NCBI GenBank assembly: GCA_040756735.1
Contig: JBFLYC010000006.1
Location: forward strand, 62,001-126,000
Source of the DNA: JBFLYC01 sp040756735
Lineage (GTDB): Bacteria > Bacillota > DSM-16504 > Desulfitibacterales > Desulfitibacteraceae
DNA length: 64,000 bases
Direction of reading: 5' to 3'
Part shown: positions 26,756-34,582 of the stretch, one piece after another
How positions within the stretch are numbered: position 1 is the stretch's first letter
Layout: each line of letters starts with the position of its first letter
The notes under the pieces: generated by a model
The model's input: the letters and a program-made list of their open reading frames with translations, nothing else
Database searches by the model: none
What the model was told of the DNA's origin: nothing
Translations under genes and position numbers: made by a program

Positions 26756-26861
26756 AACTGGGTTTGCCCCTGAAATTATAACAGTGCCAATTGAGTTTGC
26801 TATACAGGGTAATATTTATGACCAGATAAGGATTAGGGTGAGGGAAATAAGATAGGATTAG

Positions 26862-26894
26862 AGGCGTGCTCTATTTTAGGGGTACGCCTTTTTT
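26862..26894 (+). terminator. Intrinsic terminator in the decayed region
   Basis: AGGCGT (26862-26867) and ACGCCT (26884-26889), 16-nt loop, then a T run (to 26894). Confidence 0.6.
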
Positions 26895-26901
26895 GCTGAA
26901 G

Positions 26902-27057
26902 TCTCCCACTTCTAAATCTTGCTAAGCTTGATGAAAGTGGGAGATGAATTTCGGTAGGCGAAGCCTAAAGTCTACAAACGAACCGTGGGGCACACGGGGA
27001 TCGCTCGGTCAACTTCCTGTCATGAGATGGGATTACCCGAGAAACCCCCACCTCTAG
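26902..27057 (+). mobile_element. 3' remnant of an IS200/IS605-family tnpB element
   Basis: Codons 26944-27057 read through GRRSLKSTNEPWGTRGS and end in PVMRWDYPRNPHL-stop, the low-complexity C-terminal tail I associate with IS1341/IS605-type TnpB proteins of clostridia. The RuvC and zinc-finger regions are missing. Just upstream is a perfect 10-bp hairpin (TCTCCCACTT at 26902-26911 with AAGTGGGAGA at 26935-26944). In this family the 3' end of tnpB overlaps the guide RNA (omega RNA), so the segment may keep part of the RNA scaffold and the element's right end. No tnpA is present. Confidence 0.65.
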
Positions 27058-27173
27058 ACGAGTTCCCTGTAATTAATTCTAAAATTGAGGAAAGAAAAAA
27101 ATTGGATAAAGTGATAGGAAACATACAGAAGGAAATTAAATTTATCGAAAAGGCTTTAAAGATAAAATTATAG
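27058..27173 (+). pseudogene. C-terminal fragment of an unidentified small gene
   Basis: Directly after the tnpB stop a different frame is open to TAG at 27173 and encodes a charged helical end (SKIEERKKLDKVIGNIQKEI and on). It has no start of its own after the tnpB remnant, so it appears to be a gene whose 5' part was lost where the element inserted. Its stop overlaps the ribosome-binding site of the next ORF, suggesting they once formed an operon. Confidence 0.4.
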
Positions 27174-27183
27174 AGGAGGAACG

Positions 27184-27387
27184 ATGGAAAAAGCTAAAAG
27201 AGTATTCTGGGATACTTTGAAACTTTTTCAAGATAACGGTCTTCTCCAGAATCTTATTGTTGTAGGAAGCTGGGCTGAATTTAGGGGTTATAGTAATGTC
27301 TATTATCAAGGCAAATCTGATGGCGAGAAATTTAATATTAATAGGATCGAGGATAATTCAGAAGAAGTAAGTCAGTTAACCTCATAA
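27184..27387 (+). pseudogene. Short ORF, probably 5' fragment of a nucleotidyltransferase-like gene
   Basis: 67 codons starting with ATG behind an excellent AGAGGAGGA site. The start (WDTLKLFQDNGLLQNLIVVGSWAEF) looks like the beginning of a nucleotidyltransferase-fold protein, where a GSxxE-type segment precedes catalytic aspartates. After about residue 35 the similarity is lost and the frame ends. No catalytic DxD is present. I treat it as a truncated gene; a genuine small protein is a weaker alternative. Confidence 0.4.
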
Positions 27388-27672
27388 CCTGGTTACGTAT
27401 TAGTCAGCATATGGATTTACATTAAGGTAAGCCGGATGGTTATGTTGTTTATCGTCATACCTGCCCAAGATGATATGGATGGGAAGAATTTAAAAGATTA
27501 TCTCTTTAGCGGGGTGGATGATATTTTTGAAATGTAAATCTTTTAGTAAAGAGGTGAGATAATGCCCATTAGACTATTAATAGGTCTAGTTTGAAATGGG
27601 GTATTTTGACACCAGAGCTTCATCTGTAGGAAAGCGGTTTAGTTTTTCAAACACATTTTCAGCAAAATACTA
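27388..27672. other. Decayed intergenic stretch
   Basis: No gene can be supported. A 31-codon open frame at 27442-27537 ends GVDDIFEM and has no ribosome-binding site; other frames are broken by stops. It is probably the tail of the degraded gene that begins at 27184. Confidence 0.4.
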
Positions 27673-27701
27673 TTGACAAAAACCAAAACTATTATTAAAA
27701 T
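27673..27701 (+). promoter_or_regulatory. Sigma-A promoter of perR
   Basis: TTGACA (27673-27678), 17-bp spacer, TAAAAT (27696-27701), directly followed by the PerR-box-like site. Confidence 0.7.
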
Positions 27702-27705
27702 AAAA

Positions 27706-27720
27706 ATATAATCATTACAA
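27706..27720 (+). promoter_or_regulatory. Candidate PerR box
   Basis: ATATAATCATTACAA matches the B. subtilis PerR consensus TTATAATNATTATAA at 12 of 14 defined positions. It sits just downstream of the -10 element of perR, where bound repressor would block transcription. Confidence 0.65.
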
Positions 27721-27788
27721 AAGAGAAAAAATAATAAAAAAGTAATAATAACAATAATGAAACAAAAGCAGAGGGTGGTGAATATAAA

Positions 27789-28208
27789 ATGAGTGTTAAT
27801 AATATTGAAGAATTTTTAAAACAACACAATATTAAACCATCTTACCAGAGATTGAAGATCTACGATTATCTAATAAAGTACAGAAATCATCCCACAGTAG
27901 ATGATATATACCAGGAGCTTGTTGATGAAATTCCCACCCTTTCTAAAACCACTGTCTATAATACTTTAAAGCTGTTTCTTGAAAAAAGGATAATCCAGTT
28001 GATCACCATTGAGGAAAATGAAACCCGCTACGATGCCGATACTTCAGTTCATGGTCATTTTAAATGTGAAGAATGCGGCAAGGTATATGATATCTGGTTG
28101 GATATAACCGGCATGAAGATTGAAGGTTTAGAAAAGTTTAGGGTTAGTGAAAGTCATGTTTATTTTAAGGGTACTTGTGAAAAGTGCCTGATAAATAATA
28201 AAAATTAA
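27789..28208 (+). CDS. perR: Peroxide-responsive repressor PerR (Fur family)
   Basis: A 139-residue Fur-family metalloregulator: N-terminal winged helix (TLSKTTVYNTLKLF) and C-terminal dimerisation domain. The structural zinc cysteines are C93/C96 and C130/C133. The regulatory-site residues line up with B. subtilis PerR with a constant offset of three: H34, D82, H88, H90 and D101 (PerR H37, D85, H91, H93, D104). The aspartate at the last position, rather than the glutamate of Fur, supports peroxide sensing by iron-dependent histidine oxidation. It is followed 19 bp later by a peroxide-detoxifying protein and preceded by a PerR-like box, so autoregulation is likely. Confidence 0.9.
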   Translation: MSVNNIEEFLKQHNIKPSYQRLKIYDYLIKYRNHPTVDDIYQELVDEIPTLSKTTVYNTLKLFLEKRIIQLITIEENETRYDADTSVHGHFKCEECGKVYDIWLDITGMKIEGLEKFRVSESHVYFKGTCEKCLINNKN

Positions 28209-28227
28209 AAACAAGGAGGAATTTTAG

Positions 28228-28779
28228 ATGAGTCAATTTGTTTGTACAGTTTGTGGTTATGTTCATGTAGGTGAGGCTGCACCAGAAAAGTGTCCTCAGT
28301 GTGGAGCTGCTGCTAAAAAATTCACCGAGAAAAAAGATGAAGGTGAAATGACTTATGCTGACGAACATAAGGTTGGAGTTGCTAAAGATCTGGACCCAGA
28401 AGTAATTCAAGGATTAAAGGATAATTTTATGGGAGAATGTACAGAAGTGGGAATGTATTTAGCAATGAGCCGCCAGGCAGACAGGGAAGGATATCCAGAA
28501 GTTGCAGAAGCTTACAAGAGAATTGCTTTTGAGGAAGCGGAACATGCGGCAAAATTTGCTGAGCTGCTTGGAGAAGTTGTTGCAGCAAATACCAAGACCA
28601 ATCTTTGGATGAGGGTACAAGCTGAGCATGGAGCTTGTCAAGGGAAAAAAGACCTTGCGACCAGGGCCAAGCAGCTGGGTTATGATGCCATTCATGATAC
28701 TGTTCATGAAATGTGCAAAGACGAAGCTCGTCACGGCCAAGCTTTTGCTGGTTTACTAAAAAGATATTTTGATAAATAA
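28228..28779 (+). CDS. Reverse rubrerythrin (NADH peroxidase type)
   Basis: A 183-residue protein with the rubredoxin domain first (C6, C9, C22, C25) and the diiron four-helix domain second, the order of reverse rubrerythrins. Helix motifs GECTEVGMY, EEAEHAAKF and KDEARHGQAF provide the Glu/His ligands. In clostridia such proteins reduce hydrogen peroxide with electrons from NADH through rubredoxin reductase and are under PerR control. It follows perR closely (AAGGAGGA before ATG) and is probably co-transcribed, ending at a strong terminator. Confidence 0.93.
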   Translation: MSQFVCTVCGYVHVGEAAPEKCPQCGAAAKKFTEKKDEGEMTYADEHKVGVAKDLDPEVIQGLKDNFMGECTEVGMYLAMSRQADREGYPEVAEAYKRIAFEEAEHAAKFAELLGEVVAANTKTNLWMRVQAEHGACQGKKDLATRAKQLGYDAIHDTVHEMCKDEARHGQAFAGLLKRYFDK

Positions 28780-28792
28780 GAATATAGTTGAT

Positions 28793-28827
28793 AAAAAACA
28801 GGATGTTGAACAAACATCCTGTTTTTT
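28793..28827. terminator. Bidirectional terminator between rubrerythrin and trpB2
   Basis: A perfect 15-bp stem: six A, then CAGGATGTT (28793-28807), with AACATCCTG plus six T (28813-28827), 5-nt loop. It works for both converging genes. Confidence 0.9.
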
Positions 28828-28883
28828 ATTTTAAGCTATTTGAACCATATTAACATTTTGTATGTAGTACTATAAATACTTTT

Positions 28884-30266
28884 TTATTCAACGCAAGGTA
28901 GGTTCTTCATACTTTCTTTAACTGCGTCTTGTGAATACTCAAAATCTTCCATATTACCACTGAAGTAGTAGTCATATGCAGCCATGTCAAAATATCCGTG
29001 GCCACTCAAGTTAAAAAGAATCACCTTTTCTTCACCTGATTCTTTTGCTGCCAAGGCTTCCTCCACGGCTGCCTTTATAGCATGCGCCGATTCTGGGGCA
29101 GGAATGATACCCTCTGATCTGGAGAATACTACAGCTGCCTCAAATACCGACTTTTGCGCATATGCAACAGCTTCAATAATACCATCATGATACAATTGAC
29201 TTACCAGAGGTGAATCGCCATGGTATCTAAGCCCACCGGCATGTATGCCCTCAGGTATAAAATCGTGCCCTAATGTGTACATCTTTGCTATAGGTGCCAT
29301 CTTTGCAGTATCACCATAGTCATATGCAAACACACCTTTGGTTAGGGTAGGACATGCAGTGGGTTCTACTGCAACTGCTCTGACTTTTGTTCCTTTAAAC
29401 CTGTCCATGAGAAAAGGAAAGGTAATACCTGCAAAGTTACTTCCACCGCCACAGCATGCAAGAATAACGTCAGGATATTCATCTATCATTTCCATCTGTT
29501 TTTTAGCTTCCAGGCCTATAATACTCTGGTGAAGGCAGACGTGATTCAATACGCTTCCCAGGGAATAGTTTGTATCGCCATGAGTAGCAGCATCCTCAAC
29601 AGCCTCACTGATCGCTATGCCTAGACTGCCGGTAGAATCAGGGTTCTTTTCCAATATGGACCTTCCAGCATTGGTTTTATTACTGGGACTTGCGATTACA
29701 TCAGCTCCAAAAGTCTTCATAAATGAACGCCTGTATGGTTTTTGCTCATAACTCACCTTAACCATATATACTGTACAGTCCATTCCAAAATGACTGCATG
29801 CAAGACTCAAGGCGCTGCCCCATTGTCCTGCTCCTGTTTCGGTGGCAAGTCTTTTTATACCTGCAGCCTTGTTGTAATATGCCTGTGCCAGCGAAGTATT
29901 AAGCTTGTGACTACCTGTGGCATTTGTCCCTTCATATTTATAATAGATTCTGGCAGGAGTATCCAGTTTCTTTTCAAGGGCTCTTGCTCTAAATAAAGGA
30001 GTTGGTCTCCACTGCTTATATGTTTCCCTAACTTTATCAGGTATATCTATCCATCTCTCAGTAGACATTTCCTGCATAAGCAGCTCTTTTGGGAAAATTA
30101 CTCCCATTTCATCAGGTGTAGCCTCTTTTCCAGTTACAGGGCTAATATAAGGGGCAGGCTTATTAGGCATGTCCGCAATGATATTATACCACTGCTTTGG
30201 AATTTCACTTTCGGGTAATAAAACCTTTGTTACATCACTTTTACTCAGCTTACTCAGCTTACTCAT
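28884..30266 (-). CDS. trpB: Tryptophan synthase beta chain, TrpB2 type
   Basis: A 460-residue PLP enzyme of the TrpB2 branch, longer than TrpB1 (about 400). The PLP lysine is K121 in TGSHKLNTS, and the phosphate loop is CCGGGSNFAG. It joins indole and serine to tryptophan; TrpB2 proteins often act alone on free indole as a salvage enzyme or work with a separate TrpA. No other trp gene is nearby. The N-terminus MSKLSKLSKS is encoded by a 9-bp tandem repeat (about 30239-30265) and may be a recent expansion. GAGGAGA precedes the ATG at 30266. Confidence 0.92.
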   Translation of the reverse strand: MSKLSKLSKSDVTKVLLPESEIPKQWYNIIADMPNKPAPYISPVTGKEATPDEMGVIFPKELLMQEMSTERWIDIPDKVRETYKQWRPTPLFRARALEKKLDTPARIYYKYEGTNATGSHKLNTSLAQAYYNKAAGIKRLATETGAGQWGSALSLACSHFGMDCTVYMVKVSYEQKPYRRSFMKTFGADVIASPSNKTNAGRSILEKNPDSTGSLGIAISEAVEDAATHGDTNYSLGSVLNHVCLHQSIIGLEAKKQMEMIDEYPDVILACCGGGSNFAGITFPFLMDRFKGTKVRAVAVEPTACPTLTKGVFAYDYGDTAKMAPIAKMYTLGHDFIPEGIHAGGLRYHGDSPLVSQLYHDGIIEAVAYAQKSVFEAAVVFSRSEGIIPAPESAHAIKAAVEEALAAKESGEEKVILFNLSGHGYFDMAAYDYYFSGNMEDFEYSQDAVKESMKNLPCVE

Positions 30267-30302
30267 CTCTCTTATCTCTCCTCAAAAAAAATGTATACGG
30301 AC

Positions 30303-30331
30303 ATTCTACTAAAAAAGATAGTTTTTCTCAA
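30303..30331 (-). promoter_or_regulatory. Sigma-A promoter of trpB2
   Basis: On the minus strand TTGAGA (30331-30326), 17-bp spacer, TAGAAT (30308-30303), 37 bp before the start codon. Confidence 0.65.
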
Positions 30332-30402
30332 TAGTATATTAAACAATATTCTAAACTTTTTTATAGTAATTAATTGGTAAATCAAGCGCTGCCGTAATCT
30401 TT

Positions 30403-30427
30403 GAAGTCTGTACAGAAGTCTGTACAG
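30403..30427. repeat. Two tandem 12-bp units carrying CTGTACAG palindromes
   Basis: GAAGTCTGTACA occurs twice head to tail (30403-30414, 30415-30426); each overlaps the 8-bp palindrome CTGTACAG (30408-30415 and 30420-30427). They lie between the divergent promoters of trpB2 and ogt-alkA and look like a paired operator. Confidence 0.5.
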
Positions 30428-30495
30428 CGGCATTTCTTGTGATGCTTGTTTGTGATAAAATAATTGTGGGAGAAAAACTCGAAACTGGCTCCAAT

Positions 30496-30525
30496 TTGAC
30501 AAGCTTAAGAAAGTTAATCTAATTT
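30496..30525 (+). promoter_or_regulatory. Promoter of ogt-alkA
   Basis: TTGACA (30496-30501), 18-bp spacer, TAATTT (30520-30525), 22 bp before the GTG start. Confidence 0.55.
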
Positions 30526-30547
30526 TATGAAGCAGAGGTGATTTATA

Positions 30548-31618
30548 GTGCCTATCTATTTCTATGAATCTGACATCGGTAAAATAGGTATAGCCGAAAA
30601 GAATGGGAAAATCACTAATTTGTATTTTCCAACGGACAAATTGCCACAGGACCTTCAAATATGTGAAACACTTGCACTAAAAGAAGCCGCTCAACAGTTT
30701 AAGAGCTATCTTGCGGGTGAGTTGAAAGAGTTTTCTTTGCGCCTTGACCCTGATGGTACAGCTTTTATGAAACGTATTTGGGCAAGCCTCTGTGAAATCC
30801 CCTATGGTCAAACGGCAACTTACAAGGAGATAGCTGTAAAAATAGGCGAGCCTAAAGCTGTCCGGGCTGTTGGGCTTGCCAACAACCGCAATCCAATCCC
30901 TGTGTTTATCCCATGTCATCGTGTGATCGGTACCAACGGCTCACTTACAGGATATCGTGGCGGACTTGAATTGAAAAAGCGATTGATTAATATGGAGAAG
31001 ATGAAGAAAACATCCAGATATTTTGAATATGGACAAAAGGAATTGGAATATTTAAAAAGCAGAGACAAAAAGCTAGGTGCAGTTATTGACAAGGTAGGCA
31101 TGATATATCGTGAGATTACTCCTGATCCTTTTACCGCACTTGTGTCAAGTGTTGTCGGTCAACAGATTTCAAGTAAGGCTGCTGAAACTGTATGGAACAG
31201 ATTGAATCAGCTGCTTGGAAACATTACTCCCGAGAGTATTGCCCAAGCAGACCTGTATGATATTCAAGGTTGTGGGATGTCCAAGAGAAAAGCCGAATAT
31301 ATAAAAGGAATTGCAAATGCGGCCATATCTGGCGAGGTGGATTTTAGTACCCTTCATACTCTAACTGACGAGGAGATAGTAAAAAAACTTTCCTCACTAC
31401 ATGGAGTAGGTGTTTGGACTGCAGAAATGCTGCTTATTTTTTCACTCTGCCGACCTGATGTGGTAAGTTATAGGGATTTAGCCATCTGTAGAGGGATGAT
31501 GAATTTATACGGCCTTAAGGAACTCCCAAAGGAAAAGTTTGAGCGATACAGAACAAGGTATTCGCCTTATGGTTCCATTGCGTCATTGTATCTTTGGGCA
31601 CTTTCTAAGTCTATGTAA
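30548..31618 (+). CDS. Fused O6-methylguanine methyltransferase and 3-methyladenine glycosylase
   Basis: A single 356-residue protein with two DNA-repair activities. Residues 1-150 are an Ogt/MGMT suicide alkyltransferase with active-site cysteine C123 in IPCHRV and the YGQTATYKEIA helix. Residues 150-356 are an AlkA-like HhH-GPD glycosylase: helix-hairpin-helix with SSLHGVGVWTAEM (about 282-294) and the catalytic aspartate D310 in SYRDLAICRG. There is no stop or frameshift between the parts. One half repairs O6-alkylguanine directly, the other excises N3-alkylated purines. GTG 30548 follows GAGGTGAT. It has its own promoter, and paired palindromes lie upstream. Confidence 0.9.
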   Translation: MPIYFYESDIGKIGIAEKNGKITNLYFPTDKLPQDLQICETLALKEAAQQFKSYLAGELKEFSLRLDPDGTAFMKRIWASLCEIPYGQTATYKEIAVKIGEPKAVRAVGLANNRNPIPVFIPCHRVIGTNGSLTGYRGGLELKKRLINMEKMKKTSRYFEYGQKELEYLKSRDKKLGAVIDKVGMIYREITPDPFTALVSSVVGQQISSKAAETVWNRLNQLLGNITPESIAQADLYDIQGCGMSKRKAEYIKGIANAAISGEVDFSTLHTLTDEEIVKKLSSLHGVGVWTAEMLLIFSLCRPDVVSYRDLAICRGMMNLYGLKELPKEKFERYRTRYSPYGSIASLYLWALSKSM

Positions 31619-31737
31619 ACACACAAGCAACAATACTAATAAAAATATAGATACAAAGGCGGTTTTACAGTGAATAAATACTAGTTTCATTTGTTTTTAG
31701 TCAATTTAAACTATAATAGATTGGAGGTATGAGTATC

Positions 31738-32130
31738 ATGGATTTTGACTTAAATAAAGGATTATCAGCCAAAGTTGAAAAAACAGTTACAGAAAATGAT
31801 ACTGCCAGGAGATTTGGCAGTGGTGGAGTGGATGTATATGCTACTCCTATGATGATTGGTTTGATGGAGAATGCTGCTTTAAAAGCTGTAGATCATCTAT
31901 TACCAGAAGGATATGTTACAGTGGGTACTAGTTTAACAGTCGATCACCTAGCTGCAACCCCAGTAGGCATGAAAGTATATGCATATGCAGTACTAACCGG
32001 GATAGAAGGGAAAAAACTAATTTTTAGTGTTGAAGCATTTGATGAAGTAGACAAGATTGGCCAGGGTATTCATGAGCGTTATATTGTCAATCTCGAGAAG
32101 TTCTCCAAAAAAGTTTTATCAAAGTTATAA
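31738..32130 (+). CDS. Hot-dog thioesterase, fluoroacetyl-CoA thioesterase (FlK)-like
   Basis: A 130-residue single hot-dog domain resembling the FlK-type thioesterase family: FGSGGVDVYATPMMIGLMENAA, the VGTSLTVDHLAATPVGM central strand and FSVEAFDE...ERYIVN. In FlK-like proteins Thr, Glu and His act in catalysis; here T (YATP), E (LMENA) and H (VDHLAA) are present. ATG 31738 lies 9 nt after GGAGGT, while ATG 31729 abuts it. It probably hydrolyses a small acyl-CoA; the substrate is unknown, and fluoroacetate is unlikely to be the natural one. The gene stands alone. Confidence 0.82.
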   Translation: MDFDLNKGLSAKVEKTVTENDTARRFGSGGVDVYATPMMIGLMENAALKAVDHLLPEGYVTVGTSLTVDHLAATPVGMKVYAYAVLTGIEGKKLIFSVEAFDEVDKIGQGIHERYIVNLEKFSKKVLSKL

Positions 32131-32136
32131 ATGACT

Positions 32137-32176
32137 ATCCCCTGTCCTTATGTTTAAGGGCAGGGGATTAGTTTTT
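32137..32176. terminator. Terminator between thioesterase and hsp20
   Basis: ATCCCCTG (32137-32144) and CAGGGGAT (32161-32168) with an inner extension, then TAGTTTTTG. It separates two converging genes. Confidence 0.75.
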
Positions 32177-32193
32177 GTTACAAGGTTTTTTGT

Positions 32194-32616
32194 CTATTGT
32201 ATCTCAATTCTTTTTCCTCGTGTATTGGTGTTTTCAATTTTTGGCACAGTAATAGATAGAATACCATCTCTATACTCTGCCCTGGCTTGATCAGACTTTA
32301 CTCCTACAGGGAGAGGTATAGTTCTGGAAAAACTACCGTAGTGTCTTTCTGTTCTAAAGGTGTTTTCATCTTTAAACTCATTAAACTTTTTGGTTTCACC
32401 TGAGAGCCTGATGTAATGTTCGTCAACAAATACATGTAAGTCTTCTTTGTTTGTACCGGGCACCTCAGCTTTAACCACAATGTCTTTATCTGTTTGGTAA
32501 ATATCTACCTTGGGCCCAGTTGGTTTAAACAAACCAGCAGGAAAGTTTTCAAATAAGTCTTTACCCCTAAAAAAGTTGTCCAGATCCCTGTAAGGGTTCC
32601 ATTCAACGAGATTCAA
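32194..32616 (-). CDS. hsp20: Small heat shock protein, Hsp20/alpha-crystallin family
   Basis: A 140-residue ATP-independent holdase chaperone. The alpha-crystallin domain spans about residues 38-140, with DIVVKAEVPGTNKEDLHV, SGETKKF, FSRTIPLPVGV and the end motif AEYRDGILSITVPK; the C-terminal tail has the I-x-I type KRIEIQ. TTG 32616 follows GGAGGTGAT; extending upstream would place the site inside the gene. No CIRCE element is visible upstream. Confidence 0.92.
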   Translation of the reverse strand: MNLVEWNPYRDLDNFFRGKDLFENFPAGLFKPTGPKVDIYQTDKDIVVKAEVPGTNKEDLHVFVDEHYIRLSGETKKFNEFKDENTFRTERHYGSFSRTIPLPVGVKSDQARAEYRDGILSITVPKIENTNTRGKRIEIQ

Positions 32617-32785
32617 TAAAATCACCTCCCTAAAAATATTGGGTTCCATTTCTAGTTGTAGGTGTGTATCTAGTTGTTAAATATTATTCCTCTTAGCGCG
32701 GTTATTATACTTTAGTGTGCAGTCATTATGGTTGCTAGAAACATGAATGGTATAACGGGACTTACATTTTTTCTTTACTGATACC

Positions 32786-32814
32786 TTGACAAAACAGCTT
32801 TATGGTGCTAATAT
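32786..32814 (+). promoter_or_regulatory. Sigma-A promoter of tRNA-Gly
   Basis: TTGACA (32786-32791), 17-bp spacer, TAATAT (32809-32814), 27 bp before the tRNA. Confidence 0.8.
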
Positions 32815-32841
32815 TTTTAGGTGGCTGTGATAACAATTTAT

Positions 32842-32916
<75 letters not shown>

Positions 32917-33134
32917 AGTAGCATGTTACCTCGGTTTGTGGTATTATACCAGGACCGGGGTGTTGTTTATTGTAGGTATTTATTGTAGGTATTTAATTTA
33001 TTCAATAGGTTTTTATATTCTGGCAAATGGGGAATATATATCCATAAAGATGTTTACTTATTGTCCAATTGTTCATAATATAAAAAACAAATTTACACTG
33101 GTCAAATTAGGATTAGAAAATGAGGAGGAACGTA

Positions 33135-34538
33135 ATGAAAACCAGCATAACGAAAAAAGAAAACAGTAAAATTACTCTAGAGGTTGAAGTAGCGGCTACA
33201 GACTTTCAAGAAGCTGTTAATAAAGCATATAAAAAAGTAGCCAACCAAGTTCGTATTCCAGGTTTCAGAAAGGGTAAGGTACCTAGAGCTATTTTGCAAA
33301 ACTATGTAGGCAAAGATGCATTGTATGCCGAGGCTGTTGATTCATTAATTCCAGAGGCTTACATAAAAGCCGTCAATGAAAATCAAATAGAACCCATTGA
33401 CCAGCCTCAAATTGACATTGTCCAGTATGAAGAAGGCAAGCCACTTATTTTTACCGCTGAGATTCCTGTCAAGCCAGATGTTGTGCTAGGTCAATATAAA
33501 GATATAGAAATAGAGTTTAAAGGTAATACTGTTGGTGAAGCAGAAGTTGATAATTATTTAGGAATAATGCAGCAGAGGCATGCTCAGCTGGAAAGTGTTG
33601 CAGACAAACCCCTGGAAAATGAAGATATTGCTATTATAGATTTTGAAGGATTTTTGAATGGGGAACTCTTTGAAGGTGGTAAAGGCGAAAACTATAATCT
33701 GACAATTGGTTCGGGAACGTTTATACCGGGTTTTGAAGAGCAGTTGCTTGGAATGAAGCCTGGGGAAGAGAGAGAAATTCATGTTACTTTTCCAGAGGAT
33801 TATAATAACGACAGTTTAAAAGGCAAAGATGTTGTTTTTAAAGTAAAGTTAAATGAAATCAAAATAAAGAAGTTGATGCCGATTGATGACGAATTTGCAA
33901 AAGATGTAAGTGAATTTGAAACACTAGAGGAATTAAAGGTTGATGTGAAGAATAAATTGAATAAGATGGCTGAGCAGGAAAATGAGCAACAAACTAGAAT
34001 AAAGGTATTAGATAAAGTTGCAGAGAGTTCCCAGGTAGAAATTCCCAGAGTTCTTATTGACAGGAAAATCGACAGCAATCTAAAAGATATGGAGTACAGT
34101 TTATTGCAGCAGGGTTTGGACATGGAAAAGTATCTAAAGATTACTAATACTACAATGGAACAAATAAGGGAACAGTATGAGGAGAGCGCCCAAAAAAGTG
34201 TTAAAATAGACTTGGTCCTTGAGGCAATTGCCAAGTCTGAAAACATCCAGGTATCTGAAGAGGAATTAAATGAAGAAATAGAACAAATTGCCAAGCAGTA
34301 TAAACAAACTTTAGAACAGTTAAAAGAATTGCTGATAAAACAGCAAAGGTTAGATAGCTTGAAGGAAGGAATAAGAATTGATAAAACAATAAAATTCCTG
34401 GTAGATAACGCGGTAATTCTAGAGCCTAAGGAAGAAAAAGAAGACCAAGAGAACAAAGAAGAAAAAGCAGATATAATTGACAAATCAAAAATTCAAGATA
34501 AAAAATTGGAAAAAGATGATTTTGAAGCACAATCATAA
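33135..34538 (+). CDS. tig: Trigger factor
   Basis: A 467-residue ribosome-associated chaperone and peptidyl-prolyl isomerase. The ribosome-binding signature GFRKGKVPR is near residue 40, the FKBP-type domain (about 150-245) contains IGSGTFIPGFEEQLLGM, and the C-terminal helical chaperone domain follows. ATG 33135 lies behind GAGGAGG (33122-33128), so the ATG at 33120 is not the start. The last 40 residues form a highly charged Glu/Lys tail, longer than in most homologues. It leads a protein-quality-control cluster with clpP and clpX. Confidence 0.95.
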   Translation: MKTSITKKENSKITLEVEVAATDFQEAVNKAYKKVANQVRIPGFRKGKVPRAILQNYVGKDALYAEAVDSLIPEAYIKAVNENQIEPIDQPQIDIVQYEEGKPLIFTAEIPVKPDVVLGQYKDIEIEFKGNTVGEAEVDNYLGIMQQRHAQLESVADKPLENEDIAIIDFEGFLNGELFEGGKGENYNLTIGSGTFIPGFEEQLLGMKPGEEREIHVTFPEDYNNDSLKGKDVVFKVKLNEIKIKKLMPIDDEFAKDVSEFETLEELKVDVKNKLNKMAEQENEQQTRIKVLDKVAESSQVEIPRVLIDRKIDSNLKDMEYSLLQQGLDMEKYLKITNTTMEQIREQYEESAQKSVKIDLVLEAIAKSENIQVSEEELNEEIEQIAKQYKQTLEQLKELLIKQQRLDSLKEGIRIDKTIKFLVDNAVILEPKEEKEDQENKEEKADIIDKSKIQDKKLEKDDFEAQS

Positions 34539-34582
34539 GTGTGAAAAAATAATATTCTAATAAGGAAAGTGGTGTTACTTTT

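Noticed and set aside
26902..26944. CRISPR repeat
   Set aside because: Only one hairpin and no repeat-spacer periodicity; no CRISPR array was seen anywhere in the window.
27541..27600. Short ORF beginning at ATG 27562 with GAGGTGAG before it
   Set aside because: It stops after about ten codons and has no protein similarity.
32650..32780. CIRCE or HrcA control of hsp20
   Set aside because: No TTAGCACTC/GAGTGCTAA inverted repeat is present; TTAGCGCGG alone is not enough.
33800..34483. 227-codon minus-strand ORF rich in Ser/Phe
   Set aside because: It lies entirely antisense to trigger factor and has the composition expected from reversing Glu/Lys-rich helices.
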